A DNA stretch of 64,000 nucleotides from Cymodocea nodosa (GCA_036874045.1 JAZBRI010000011.1:3844001-3908000); one strand, 5' to 3'. Counted from the stretch's first letter, positions 35,473-47,700 are shown. Numbers and translations are program-made. The notes: generated by a model from the letters alone, not told the origin.

Positions 35473-36714
35473 TCTGAGAATTCACAGCATGAATCAATGG
35501 AAATATCTATTGAACAAAATGAACAATTACAGACAGATACACCGACTGTAGAATTTGTGGAAAAATTGAAATCTGAACATTCTATAGAGACTGAACAGAT
35601 GAATGTTGAGCATATTGATAATGTTCCTAACACTATTGAAGCTGAAGAATCAAGCTTACTTAAGCAGCTTCAAGATAATATTTTGGAAGAGGAACAACAT
35701 GACATTCATTTTACAGAAGAGGTTCCTGAAGATGAATTAAACTCTCAATCACGGCTTCAGGTATCACCTTCTTTGTGTACAATATTAAAAATTCAAGGTA
35801 ATGCAATTCATTTTAGATCTGAAGAAGCATTGCAGAAATACAATAATCTGATTACATGTCAGATTCTGCATGCTCGTCCCATAAAATTCAGAAATTTGAT
35901 GGACATAAGAGATCTGTTTGAGTTTCAAGGCCTCATTAAATTCTTGCCAATAGGAACGAAATGGAAGCAATACACAGAGCTTATTACAGCTTTTTATAGC
36001 AATCTGGTCAAGAATGGAAATTTTTTGAAAACTCATATAAATGAATAGGAGTTTATGTTGTCTCCTGAGTTAATTTTTGAAGTTTTAGGATTAAAGAATG
36101 AAGGTGTTGTTGTTACCAACAGATTTGACATAATAAGACAATTGGAATGGAACATTCAGTCTTTATCAAAAATTCCAGATGTATATTCTGAAATGAGATT
36201 AATGGAAAATCTGAATGCAGAGGCAAGGTTTCTTGCAAAAATATTGCATGCAAATTTATTTCAAAGAGTTGGACACAATATGGAAATCAGCAGAAGTTGT
36301 TTATATGCAACTTATAGCTTGCTGAATAGAATTCAAATCAATTGGTTTGATGTTTTCACTTCTCAACTACAGCATAAGAGTTCAAAGTTATTTTATGGTG
36401 ATGCTGTATGTAGACTTATTGCAAGCCAATTAAATTTATCCGACTAGCCCTATGAAACTAAAGGCATGAGAGCATTTAGTGTCAAAGATTTGCAAAAATT
36501 CCAGGCCATGCATAAACCTCAACGACAACAACAACAACAACCTGATACAGACCATATACAACAACAACAACAAAGTTATTCAATTCAAGCAGAACAGCAA
36601 ACCCAGCTACCTCCTGACTTAGATGTAGTGCTTAACGACATCAGAAATGATATTAAGCATCTAGGTGATAAAATATGTAATGCTATAAGTGATATACTTA
36701 GGAGGGGTCGATAA
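35473..36714 (+). pseudogene. E2 third ORF, C-terminal half
   Basis: Starts abruptly at SENSQHES, equivalent to about residue 342 of the E1 frame, as the result of the deletion. It then reads in one frame to ILRRGR and TAA with two stops (TAG at 36046 from CAG, TAG at 36445 from TGG). FYSNL, SPELIFEVLGL, RIQINW and RAFSVKDLQKF are all present. The join also lies in an open RNase H frame (35168-35551), so a short fused peptide could be read, but that is accidental. Confidence 0.85.
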
Positions 36715-37214
36715 CTGTTTTTGTTTATTTCTGAATACAAAATGTAATGTTTGTATTACTTGTTTGATTTGATTGAACAATACATTTTTCTGTAAATGTC
36801 TTCAATTATTATTCTTGTTTACAGAAAGAGTTGTTGTAATTATATCTCTTATATACATATATATATTCTCTGTAATTATCTTTTTGACTAATGACAAAAA
36901 AGGGAAGAAATATTATAAAAAGATGATTATGATCTTAATTGCATATATATATTATAAAAGGAGATGCTATTTAAATGGTTATTGTAATCTGACAGATGAT
37001 AATTAGAAAACTGATACTTATATAATTATTGACATCTCAGAGTTTTAGTTCTGAAAGGTAAAATTTACACAAACAATAGAAATAAGCTTAAGTGAACTAA
37101 AGTCAATAAACAAGTTTGTTGAATTAAAGGTTAACCCAACAAAGGTGCTTTGTTGAGTAAACATATTTCATAATTGATTTAATATGATTTTGTCATCATC
37201 AAAAAGGGGGAGAT
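36715..37214 (+). other. E2 3' noncoding region and polypurine tracts
   Basis: Same arrangement as in E1, with a first purine tract (ACAAAAAAGGGAAGAAAT near 36893) and the terminal AAAAAGGGGGAGAT (37201-37214) touching the LTR. The short open frame 36773-37006 here is not a gene. Confidence 0.8.
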
Positions 37215-38828
37215 TGTTGAGTATTTTTGTTTTGATGATGTGTGCTGAATGAAAATAATCATATTTGCTCAGTTACTGTTGCTTGTGAAATGAAATTAAA
37301 ATCATCAATTAATATAGAAAAAGCTTACTGATATAAATACTTGTCTGTATTTGATCTGAAGTTAATAACTAGTCGTTTCGTTGCATTTATTTCTCATTTA
37401 GCTAAACGTTAAGTTAACGTGTGTTTTTATTGAAAAGCATGATATGTTTTAATGTTATATCTTCTGTATCATGAACAATGCACGTTTAGACAACTCGTTA
37501 AGTTAGAGTTTTGTTTGTATAGAGGTCACGTGAGAACTCGTTAAGTTAGAGGCTTAAAGGTTAAAATAGGTCACGTGATAACTCGTTGAGTTAGTGAGTA
37601 AAAGAAGAGACGAACTCGTTAAGTTAGTGTTATACACATGGTGAAATTATAAGTTACGAATGTTGTTTTGTATCACGTGAGGTGCACATGTTTAACTCGT
37701 TAAGTTAACATAACTAAACGTGTTGAGTTGCTATATTGAATACTAAGGCAACGCGTTAAGTTAGCATTATAAACTTAAATTGTTATTTTTTGCACGTGGT
37801 AAAATTCTTATTATAAAAGCATTTGTGTATTACTGGTTCGTTGAGATATCATAACACAACGGAAATGATTCGTTGAGTTATCATAATACAACGGAGGTGG
37901 TTCGTTGAGATAGCATAACACCATGGACTTAGTTCGTTGAGTTAGCTACAATACTTGTCACGTGAAATGGCACATGAGGAACTCGTTAAGTTAGAAACTT
38001 TAAGTTATATATATACTTGTGTTACTCTTTTAGTTAACATTAAAGTAACGACTTCTTATTACACTGATGAAAAACTTTTCGAGGAGAAAGTTTATTTTGC
38101 AGGAAATTATTCAAAGATCTAGGACTGATGATTAAAGAAAATTTGAAATATAAACGTGGGTTAGAACGTGTGTGTTTCGATGAAGGAAAAAGGAAAGACG
38201 TGGAGAAGTGGAAAACTGGTAGTGGTTAAACGTGAAGGATATGCATGAAATGAAGATACAGTATAAAAGGCATAGAATTCTCGTTGATCAATTAATCCTT
38301 GCACACAAAACAAAAAATCTTTTCAAGGATCAAAACATCCCTGCACACTAAAAGAAAAATCTTTTTCAGGGATCAAAAACACCTTCTCGGGGAAAATCTC
38401 TCAAGTGGAAGAAAGTTCAGTGAAGCATAAGAAGGTAAGATTTTCGTCACTGAAGATTTGAAGTATCAGAAGAAAGCAAATTCGGGGAAGCATGAAAAGA
38501 CAAGATATTTGTCACTGAAGAATTGTTGAAGAAGAAAAAGAAGAAGAAGAAAGATCTCAAACAAGGAGAAAAGTTTTAAATTCCGCAAATTAGTTTTCTC
38601 TGTTTGTAGTTATGAAATTGTTTAGATGATACATGGTATCGAAATATAATTGCATCTACAATTTCTGAGGAGAATTGAATTTTATATTGTAATTGAAACC
38701 TTGAATAAAAATGATTTTATGAAAACAATGTCTCGTCTTGTTTTTGAGTTTTAAAGTTTCAATTATATTTCAAAAAATATTAAAAATACACAATTCACCC
38801 CCCTCTTGTGTAGCCATACGATCCTACA
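37215..38828 (+). repeat. E2 3' LTR
   Basis: 1614 bp, the same U3 type as the 5' copy but with one fewer GGTCACGTGATAACTCG unit, TATA box at 38262-38270, and terminal GATCCTACA followed by the aatcc duplication. Confidence 0.95.
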
Positions 38829-38833
38829 AATCC

Positions 38834-39396
38834 TTACATACCTATCTGCTCAAGTACAAAAGGCTCGTAATCAAATTGATCAATAAACTCTCAAAGATTT
38901 TCCCTTTGTAAGCACTTTTCATTTTAAGCATAGTATATATGTGTTCCATTAATACAGATGCAATAAAACACAAATCTCATACAATTTTTACTTCTATGAT
39001 TTTACTGAAAATATGAATCAGTTTCAATAAACTCATACTTTTGATTAATAGTTTAAGATGATTTACATATAAATTTTTCTACAAGTTTAATCAATCAAGT
39101 CAAATTTATTCATGATCATATGCACTTTCCTTGATTCAAAGAAAACACTTAATTGAAATTGCAGAATTTCAGAAGTATTTAATGTTTTTCATTTACACTT
39201 CCACTTAAAATCGTGAAAACCATTAAAATTGATAACCTACTTAAAATCAATAAGATACTACTATGATTTTACAATAAATACATAGTATCTTAAGCAGCAG
39301 TTTAGATATTACTTAGATATTTATGATAAGTATATAATATCTATGAGGTGAACAACATCATCAATAATATTTATATTTTTGTGGAGTTTAAGCATT
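38834..39396 (-). other. E3 spacer, right part
   Basis: Noncoding continuation of the E3 spacer between RNase H and the E2 insertion. It aligns with 12514-13100 of E1 in reverse complement and with about 2310-2700 in gypsy-G. No gene seen. Confidence 0.75.
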
Positions 39397-41370
39397 TTAC
39401 ACATCACATAGCCTACAAATACCCAAATTTAGTCTTTTTTGCAGAATGTATTTTCGTCTAGAGGTTTTGTAAATATATCAGCTAATTGATTTTTACTAGA
39501 CAAAAATTCTAATTTAATTTTTCCTTTAATTACGTTATCTCTTAGAAAATGATGTCTAACCTCTATATGCTTTACTCTAGAATGTAACACAGGATTTTTG
39601 GAAAGATTTATTGCAAAATTACTGTCACAATTAATCTTAGTTGTATCATAAGATGATCCAAAATTTTGTAAAGTTTGCCTTATCCACAGAATCTAAGTGC
39701 AACATAGTGCAGCAACAACATATTCAGCTTCTATAGTAGAAAGTGCTACATAGTTTTGCTTTTTAGTAAACCATGGCACCAAATTATTTCCCAATAATTG
39801 ACATGTGCCACTAGTACTCATTCTATCAGATTTAGATCCTACATAATCAACATCAGTATATCCTATAAGATCTATTGAACTATCCTTAGAATAATACAGT
39901 CTGAAATTTTTAATTCCTTGTATATATCTAAATATTCTTTTAACAGCACTTGAGTGTGATTCTTTAGGATTATATTGAAATCTAGCACAAGCACACATAG
40001 CAAACATAATATCAAGTCTACTAGCTATCAAATAAAGTAAAGAATCAATCATACTTCTGTATTTTCTTTGATCTATTGATTTTCCTATGTCATCAATATC
40101 TAACTTTAAAGAAGTACTCATAGGAGTTCCTCGAATCCTTGTATCATTAAAATTAAATTTCTTAAACATTTCATCTTCATATTTTTCCAAATTTAAAAAT
40201 ACACCTTTATCCATTTGCTTAATTTGAAGTCCTAGAAAATATGAAAGTTCTCCTATCATACTCATTTCAAACTAACTAGTCATCTCTTCAGAAAATATTT
40301 TTATTAGTTTTTTAGAAGTTGCTCCAAAGATTATATCATCCACATATATTTGAACAACAATCTGATATTTACCATCTCTCTTGATAAATAGAGTATGATC
40401 TACTTTTCCTATGATATAACCTTGTTCTATTAAAAAAGTAGATAATCTTTCATACCATGATCTAGGTGCTTGCTTCAAACCATATAAGGCTTTCTTCAAT
40501 TTATACACAAAGTTAGGATTTTTAATATCTTCAAATCCAAGTGGTTGTTTTACATAGACTTCTTCATTAATTAAACCATTTAGAAATGCACTCTTTACAT
40601 CTATTTGATATAATTTAAAATCCATATAACAAGCATAGGCCAATAATATTCCAATACTTTCTAACCTAGCCACAGGAGTAAATGTTTCATCATAATCTAG
40701 TCCTTCTTCCTATGTATACCCTTGTATAACTAATCTAGCTTTGTTTCTTATAACTTGACCAGTTTCATTTGTTTTGTTTCTAAAGATCTATTTTGTACCT
40801 ATTATGGACTGATTTTCTGGTGGAGAGACTAATTCCCAAACAACATTTCTGATGAACTGATTTAGTTCTTCTTGCATTGCCACTATCCAATTTTCATCAG
40901 ATAATGCTTCTTCTATATTCCTTGGTTCCACCATAGAAACAAACATACACATACTACTTAAATTTACTAAAGCTCTAGTTTTAACTCCCTCATTAATATT
41001 ACCAATGACTTGAGTAATGGGATGTGATGAAGAATAACGCCAATTTCTCTTATTTTCCTCAATATTCTCATCAACATCTCAAAGTCCATCACTTTCATCA
41101 CTAGTTTGATCATCTAAGTTCATATTTTTGATTTTCTCAAATAAATCTTCAATCTCTCTATTGATCTCTAACTCTTTTGGGAAATTGATCATATCATCAT
41201 TATCAGCTTTAGATTGAGATTCTCTAAAAGAATTTTCATTGAAGCTTACATGGAGGGTTTCTTCAATAGTTCTAGAAGTCTTGTTATATACTCTATAGGC
41301 TTTACTTCTAATAGAGTAACCTACAAAAATTCCTTCATCCGCTTTGGCTTCAAATTTATCCCTTTTATCC
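39397..41370 (-). pseudogene. pol: E3 pol, 3' part (end of integrase, RT, RNase H)
   Basis: Continues the pol interrupted by Harb. From high to low coordinates: integrase tail (EGIFVGYS), spacer, RT with ARLESIGILLAYACY and IYVDDIIFGAT, then RNase H with YTDVDYVGSKSD and STIEAEYV. Stops break it near 41080, 40787, 40710 and 40270, and others lie near 39690. Compared with E2 it is colinear and undeleted. The open stretches are 40272-40673 and 39693-40265. Confidence 0.9.
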
Positions 41371-41373
41371 TTA

Positions 41374-41535
41374 GGGGCTGTTAGTGCACGCCAGAAAGTT
41401 CAGACGGAAAGGAAATGGAAAGTTCAGAAGGAAAGGAAATAGAATGTCTGGAATGTCAGAATTTCCATAGGGGTTTAGTGCATCTATCGGAAAGTTCAGA
41501 AAGTTAGAATTCCTATGGGGCTTTAGTGCACGCCA
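41374..41535. repeat. Harb left terminal and subterminal repeats
   Basis: The inverted-repeat motif occurs three times: GGGGCTGTTAGTGCACGCC at 41374, GGGGTTTAGTGCATC near 41471 and GGGGCTTTAGTGCACGCC near 41507. Between them are repeated AAAGTTCAGAAGGAAAGG-type sequences, which reappear inverted near the right end (47755-47795). These are plausible transposase or Myb-partner binding sites. Confidence 0.75.
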
Positions 41536-42099
41536 GAATGTTTGGAAATTGAAAAAATAATGAAATAAATTCTAATACACTATTTAAAATTGTGTAATTG
41601 ATACATTAATTTGTAATTTTATATTTACACCTAAAAATAATATTAATTTATTTGATATTCAAATATAATTATGTACATTAAATGTTTTTAATTGTACATT
41701 AGGAAATATAAAATAATAATCATCAAAATGCAAAAGGTCCCTAAAAGATAAGCATACTTTTACCATTAAAAATCTACATCTTCATTTTTTCTTTGTAAAT
41801 TAAATTTTATTATTATTTTTATTATTAATTCTTAGATATATATGTCTAATATTATTCTCTCTTTTTCTTAAATTTTTTATATTATTTTAACTATTACATT
41901 ATATTTTATGTGTATTTATAATTTTTTAAAAAATAATATGAAGATGTTATATCATTATTAATCCATTGTTTACCATTATTATTTTAATATATATGTATGT
42001 ATATTTACTTAATTTGGCAAAAGCGAGAATGTCTTTGTTGAGCAGAAGAATAAAATATTTACTGATATATTATTATTATTTACATATTTACTTATTGGA
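41536..42099. other. AT-rich noncoding Harb interior
   Basis: Very AT-rich sequence between the subterminal repeats and the minisatellite. No coding potential or motif recognised. Confidence 0.5.
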
Positions 42100-42577
42100 A
42101 AACGGTTGAACCGTAAATATATTGGTTCAACCGATAGATTATAAACTATTAATATTTATTAATATTGAAAACGGTTGAATCGATGATCTTTCAGTTCAAC
42201 CGATAATTTATGTTATATATATATATATATTAATCGGTTGAGTAGAGGGTTTTGCATATTTGTAATTTTTTATGATATTTTTGAATTGGTTGAACCGATC
42301 ATGTTCGGTTCAACCGATACTTTTTATATATATAAATATATATATATATGTATATATATTTGTATCGGTTGAACCGATCATGTTCGGTTCAACCGATGCA
42401 AATATATATACATATATATATTTATATATATTTGTATCGGTTGTATATATATTTGCATCGATTGAACCGATCATGTTCGGTTCAACCGATACTTTCTATA
42501 TATATAAATATATATATATATATGTATATATATTTGCATCGGTTGAACCGATCATGTTCGGTTCAACCGATACTTTT

Positions 42578-42620
<43 letters not shown>

Positions 42621-42975
42621 TTGTATCGGTTGAACCGATCATGTTCGGTTCAACCGATACTTTTTATATATATAAATATATATATGTATATATATTTGCA
42701 TCGGTTGAACCGATCATGTTCGGTTCAACCGATACTTTTTATATATATAAAAATATATATATATGTATGTATATTTGTATCGGTTGAACCGATCATGTTT
42801 GGTTCAACCGATACTTTTTATATATATAAATATATATATGTATATATATTTTCATCGGTTGAATCGATAATGTTCGATTCAACCGATACTTTTTATATAT
42901 ATAAATATATATATGTATATATATTTTTTGAATTGGTTGTTCGAGAAAACCGATACTTTATATATATATAAATAA
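42100..42975. repeat. Minisatellite of 14-base palindromes with AT linkers
   Basis: Eight or nine units with a period of roughly 77-95 bp. Each has a core made of two 14-base inverted arms, ATCGGTTGAACCGA and TCGGTTCAACCGAT, around TCATGT. Linkers are (TA)n-rich with TATATATAAATATATA. The first units (42105-42300) and the last (about 42930) are degenerate. The long open frames here (42272-42787, 42348-42971) are products of the repeat, not genes. Confidence 0.9.
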
Positions 42976-43317
42976 ATATATATATATGTATATGTATTTT
43001 AAGATTAAAATAATAAGAATAACTTATAATCTATGGTTTGAACTAATAGATTTAAGATTTCAACCAAAATATATTATAAAACACTACCTAAAATTGTGTA
43101 ATTAATACATCAATCTGTAATTTTATTTTTGAAAATGAAAATAATATTAATGACTTGAAAAAGTATACATGCTCTAATTATTACAACATAAATTTAAAAA
43201 ATAGTCTAAAAGAACAAAGCATCCAAAGTTTTACAACATCAATCTACACAATAGTCCAAAGATACAAAGCATTCTACTTATTACTTATTAAGATCCAAAG
43301 GTATAATATAAATGGAC
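42976..43317. other. Harb 3' noncoding region
   Basis: AT-rich sequence between the minisatellite and the transposase stop codon; likely 3' UTR/terminator of the transposase gene. Nothing else seen. Confidence 0.5.
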
Positions 43318-44729
43318 TTAAATAGTCCTTCCATCCCACATTGCCATCATCATATCCTCACGCATCTTATCAGCTAATTCTTTTTGTTGTTCTTGACTCG
43401 TTCCAACCTGTGAATGTCCATCCATATGCACTTCTCCTGTTGGTTGTATATCATCAGTAATATTTAATTCTTCTAACTCATCTTGCAAATCTTCAAGTAA
43501 ATCTTCTTTATCAGCCAATCGAATGAAATTGTGAAGTAAAAAACATGCGATCACAATCTTCACTTGTGTTTCATATGGATATGGCATCTGACCTCGTAAG
43601 ATTGAAAAACGATGTTTCACAACTCCAAATGTACGCTCAATGACTGTTCTTAGTTGTGAATGCCTATAGTTAAAGTTTTCTACAGCATTACTAGGAAGTC
43701 TATCATTAACATAATCAGATAAATGATAGCGTACACCTCGAAATGGGCAAATATACTCTGGTCGATTGGGATATCCAGCATCTACCAAGTAAAACTTACC
43801 TATAGAAGAATAGAAATTAGTATGATACTGTGCATATTACTTGAAAATATACTAATTGCATTTACCTGGAGGAACTTTGAAACCATTAGGTCTACTAATT
43901 GCATCTTGAAGGATACGAGCATCAGCTGCTGATCCTTCCCAACCAGCTAAAATATATGTAAATCTCATATCAAAATTACATGCTACCATCACATTTTGAG
44001 ACAATTCACCTTTCCTATTTCTAAATCTAGCTGTTTCTTGTCCAAAAATAGTTGCTTTGATATGAGTACCATCAATAGCTCCAATGCAATCCTATACACA
44101 TTAAACATCATTTAATCTTATTCCTTAAATAAGATAAAAACTACAATGACATTACAAAAGTCAATACATACCTTAAAATATGGATAAACATTTACATCAT
44201 CTGCAATTCGACTTGGTGTTGAAGATGAAGGTCTTGCTATAAGCACATGATGTAGACGTATTATAGCATTTAATACTTCATTAAAGTATTTGCTAACACT
44301 CCAACTTGAACGACTAAATCGCTCAACTGTTACTCCATACCTTTGATTTTGCCCTACTGTGACAAGGAACATGGCAAATTTCTCTTCAACACTAATGTTG
44401 TTGGTATCAGCAATAACTCCTTCATTTCTCATTAAAGAACAAAAACTTTTAAACACACTTTGACTCATTCTGTAAATCTTCCGACAATTGTAAGCTTGAT
44501 GAGGTTGACAAGGATCTAGTAATCTCTTAATGTAATCTGCACCTTCTTTACTATATATACGACTTGTGTTATTGTATAGTAATAGTGACGTACTTGCCAT
44601 TTTTGCTAAAATTGTCCATAACATTAATAGACGTAGTCGCCTTCTTCTAGCCACTTCTTCTTCATCCAGTATGAATGAAATTGCATTATCAACTGTAGTA
44701 GTAAACATGTCACTAGGATTCATCCTCAC
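43318..44729 (-). CDS. HARBI1-like DDE transposase, three exons, open
   Basis: Predicted exons are 44729-44172, 44091-43866 and 43799-43318, with GT-AG introns (donors AAG^GTATG, CAG^GTAAA; acceptors TATAG^GATTG, TATAG^GTAAG). The joined frame is 421 residues without internal stops. DDE residues are D193 (IDGTH), D268 (LVDAGYP) and E316 (ERTFGVVK), with 48 residues between the last two, as in PIF/Harbinger nucleases. The N-terminus has CRKIYRMSQSVF, typical of the domain before the nuclease. It cuts and pastes the element in the nucleus, usually with a Myb-like partner. Splice sites are inferred by frame and family alignment from memory. Confidence 0.88.
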
Positions 44730-44989
44730 CTACAAAATAATAAGAATATTACGAATATACCATTTCACATTTCAATATATAAAAGACATTTCACATTTTT
44801 AAGAAAATAAAAGACATTCGATGTTTCAACTAATAAAAAGCATTTTACATTTCATAATGATAAGTCATTTCACATTTCAATATATAATATCCAGTGTTCA
44901 TTTCATCCATATATGACCTCCCACAAAAAGATTGGAAAGAAAGTGAATTCATGCACAAAACAAACATTTCATCCATTGTAACCATATGC
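44730..44989. other. Gap between the two Harb genes
   Basis: About 260 bp, AT-rich, with repeated ACATTTCA-type words. It presumably holds the 3' end of the Myb-like gene and the promoter/leader of the transposase. No clear TATA box. Confidence 0.4.
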
Positions 44990-46024
44990 TCACTTCCTAA
45001 ACCTCAACCATCCATAATGCATTTCTGCTGGTAAACTTAAGAACATTTTACAAAATTCTGGCTTTTGGAATAACTCCATAGCTTCATATTGTTCTTCTGT
45101 AGAAAGACCATCAATCTGAAGTAACGCTGCAACAGCATTATCTAAATAGTTTTTAGTCTTTTCTTTAATATCAACCAACCTTTCCTGTACTTCAACTAAT
45201 TTTTTTTGTGTATCAACCAACTCTTTAAATTGCTCGTTCCGTGTAGCTTGATTTTGTTGATCTATTTCACACATATGCATAAGGGCTTTTGATGCATCTT
45301 TAAATGAATCTGCTATGATTTGATGGGACACTGCATGAGGTCTTGCTCGTCTCTTCTTCTTCTCAGTTGCCACCCTTGAACTTCCTCCTGATGAAGGAGG
45401 TAAATCAGAATCCATGTCCATTGTTTCCTAAGTAGTATTGAAAGTGTTCATTTCCACATCCTGCGTGTTTGGTACAAACTCTACCTCATCACCTTGTTTA
45501 GCCATATTCCCAGTGGCCATACTACCTTCAAATATTTGTTGCAATTGCTCAAATATCAAGCATGGTTTGCCTTTGTAGCTTTCACACTCTGGATGTGCCT
45601 ATAAAAAGAAAATTGTAGTCAAATGGAAAAAGATAAAGATTACAATATTTTATAAGTCATAAGTGATTAAAAAATTAACCTTAACGAACTCTTTCCAAAT
45701 CTCATCATCAATGTCAGTGTAACCTTGGATGAAATTCCAACCCCATCCACTTTGGTTGGCAATTTTGGAGTAATTTCGATACATTAGTCGCCAAGTTTTT
45801 AAGCGACTTTCTACATTCTTCCTTGTGATACCTGTGTTTCTTCTAGTATTGTATTTTTCAATTACTTCATCCCAAGTGCTACCTTTGATTTTTCCATCAT
45901 GAGTTTTCTTATTTCCTTCATTCAATACTTCTGCTAAAATATCTAAGAAATACGCATCTGCTTCAGCATTCCAACTAATGTAACTTCTACCTCCACTTGT
46001 CCTTCCCTTATCAAGAGTACTCAT
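44990..46024 (-). pseudogene. Myb/SANT-like (Myb_DNA-bind_3) Harbinger partner, one stop
   Basis: Two exons, 46024-45680 and 45598-44990, with a GT-AG intron (AAG^GTTAA, TATAG^GCACA). The joined frame is 318 codons including the terminator. The N-terminus has the trihelix-like Myb/SANT-like pattern (ISWNAEADAYFLDIL, then RLKTWRLMYRNYSK and SGWGWN). The C-terminus has a basic patch (EKKKRRARP) and a helix-rich tail. One in-frame TAG at 45428-45430 separates the Myb domain from the tail. In known Harbinger systems this protein binds terminal repeats and recruits the transposase. It may be a recent nonsense mutation, or a use of unseen splicing. Confidence 0.85.
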
Positions 46025-47280
46025 TTTCTACACAAGCACAGTTTCAACAACTACAATAAAACATATGGAATAACAACAATAATACAAATATTCATATGCA
46101 TTTGCAAATACCATTACATTCATATTTTTGTCAAAATCATATAAGAGAATTGCAAAAGTAAAAACAAAGTAAAACAATTAATCATTAGACATGCTACACA
46201 CGTTATGTAAAATGAAATTTGTGGGAGTTTTACACAAAAGATTGGTCAAATCTTCTATGTGATGTTTGACAAAGGTTTAATTGATTCTTATAACTAATGT
46301 GCATCTATTGAACAAAGTGACATTTGAAACTCATAACATGAAGGAAGAAAATAGTATTATAAACTATTTATAATGGAAACAAATGTTCGACTAGAATTTT
46401 TTTTCCTAGATCTCAAAGCAGCATAACAAAATAAAATCCAAACTCTTGCAAAGGTGGTAGTTAAGAATACCTAGCTATCAAGCAATGTTTCATCTTTCTC
46501 ACACATACTACAGATTCCATAAATTAATGCTACTTTCAATCATCAATGAAAATTAGATATAATAAATTAGCATCAAATGTACAAATCCAGCAAATAAGAA
46601 AAGGACCTACTTGCTTATGAAATAACTTCACAAATGTAAAAAGTATATGTAAAAATCAGGAATGTTGGGATTAAAATTTGTAACATGTGCAAGAAAACCA
46701 TTTTGCAAGTAAATTTACAAATTTTCATATTAACGAATCAAAACTAAGTTAACTATTCACAAGATAAAATGCTACTAATCAAAAGAGAAATTTTGATTAC
46801 ATATTCTACGTAGCAATATAATTATGCAAAAAGGTGTATGTTGAAAAATGTGGCTGATAACTCATACGCTGTCTTCAAAGTAACTTTTTAATTGATTTGT
46901 TCCAAGGGAAAATTGACCTACAAAATATATGTAATACTAGTTCAGAAGTACACAGAAACTTACCAACTCAAGAAGACGTTTTTTACCATCAACTTGTTGC
47001 TGGCTCAAGCAAACATCACCATTAGCAGATCCCTTGGTTAACAACAACAATCTATTTCGATTTTCACCAGTCAAACATGACAGAGTCAACACTTTCTTTC
47101 CACTTAAACATGTTTGACTAGTATTATAAACATGAGATCTGGTTTATTACCTTCGTGCATCAGTAAAGCATGCAATAAAATTGGGGAAAAAAATATTCTT
47201 CCATCGCACTCGTGTATCAGATGCTATTATAGTGATTAAAACAACGGCACTTCGAGTTTATTGAAAGTGAATAAAGATTT
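46025..47280 (-). other. Harb 5' noncoding region with an exon-like stretch
   Basis: Mostly AT-rich. At 46966-47095 (minus strand) about 43 codons are open, reading VLTLSCLTGENRNR... to ...KKRLLEL, followed by a splice-donor-like GAGTTG^GTAAGT. This could be a noncoding first exon, a captured host exon or chance. No other feature recognised. Confidence 0.35.
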
Positions 47281-47700
47281 GTATCTTTAGGCCAAACCTA
47301 TTGGGTGGGCAACGACAGGCGACAATAGCTTCGAGCGACAACGGCAGCTAGGGTGATAGTGGAGGCTTCAGGTGACAGCGGCGGCTTCAGGCGACAACGA
47401 GGGCAGGGGTGGTTTCGGTGTGAGGAGGTTTCGACGGTGCACACCGGAAGCAGCTTCTGTGAGGGCGAGCAATGAGCGCGACAGTGAGCGCGACTGCCAG
47501 TGCGAGTACGACGACGACTGTGAGGGCGAGTGTGAGCAGCAAGCGTGACGACGAGCACAACTGCGAGTGCGACGGCAATGGCGAGCGTGAGGGAGGGTGA
47601 GTGCGTGCGCGAGAGGGCGAAAATCGCGTGCCCTCTGGGTGAAAATCGCGTACGCGAGGGTGGGAAAATTTCCGCCGGAAATGGAAATTGAATCTTATAT
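47281..47700 (-). other. GC-rich block near the right end of Harb
   Basis: About 400 bp of strikingly GC- and CpG-rich sequence in an AT-rich window, made of degenerate GCGAGTGCGACGACG-like trinucleotide-scale repeats. Overlapping open frames (47298-47792, 47387-47734) are repetitive Leu/Ala/Arg/Thr sequences with no domain. Its position upstream of both Harb genes suggests promoter/5' UTR. Confidence 0.6.

Larger units (their letters stand above)
28553..38828 (+). mobile_element. copia-E copy 2 (E2)
   Basis: A 10,276-bp element inserted in the E3 spacer with the perfect duplication aatcc (28548-28552, 38829-38833). It has the most complete pol of the three copies. A deletion joins RNase H directly to the middle of the third ORF at about 35472, removing the spacer and the N-terminal part of that ORF. 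Because it sits inside E3, it is younger than E3. Confidence 0.95.

Noticed and set aside
35465-35480. E2 RNase H/third-ORF joint as a second splice product
   Set aside because: The parent sequences do not place GT after the left side and AG before the right side; it fits a microhomology deletion.
42272-42971. Two long overlapping open frames rich in Ile/Tyr
   Set aside because: They are translations of the palindromic minisatellite and AT dinucleotide linkers, with repeating peptides and no domain.
42100-42975. CRISPR-like regularly spaced repeat
   Set aside because: The spacers are low-complexity TA repeats, not unique; the locus is inside a plant DNA transposon and has no cas genes.
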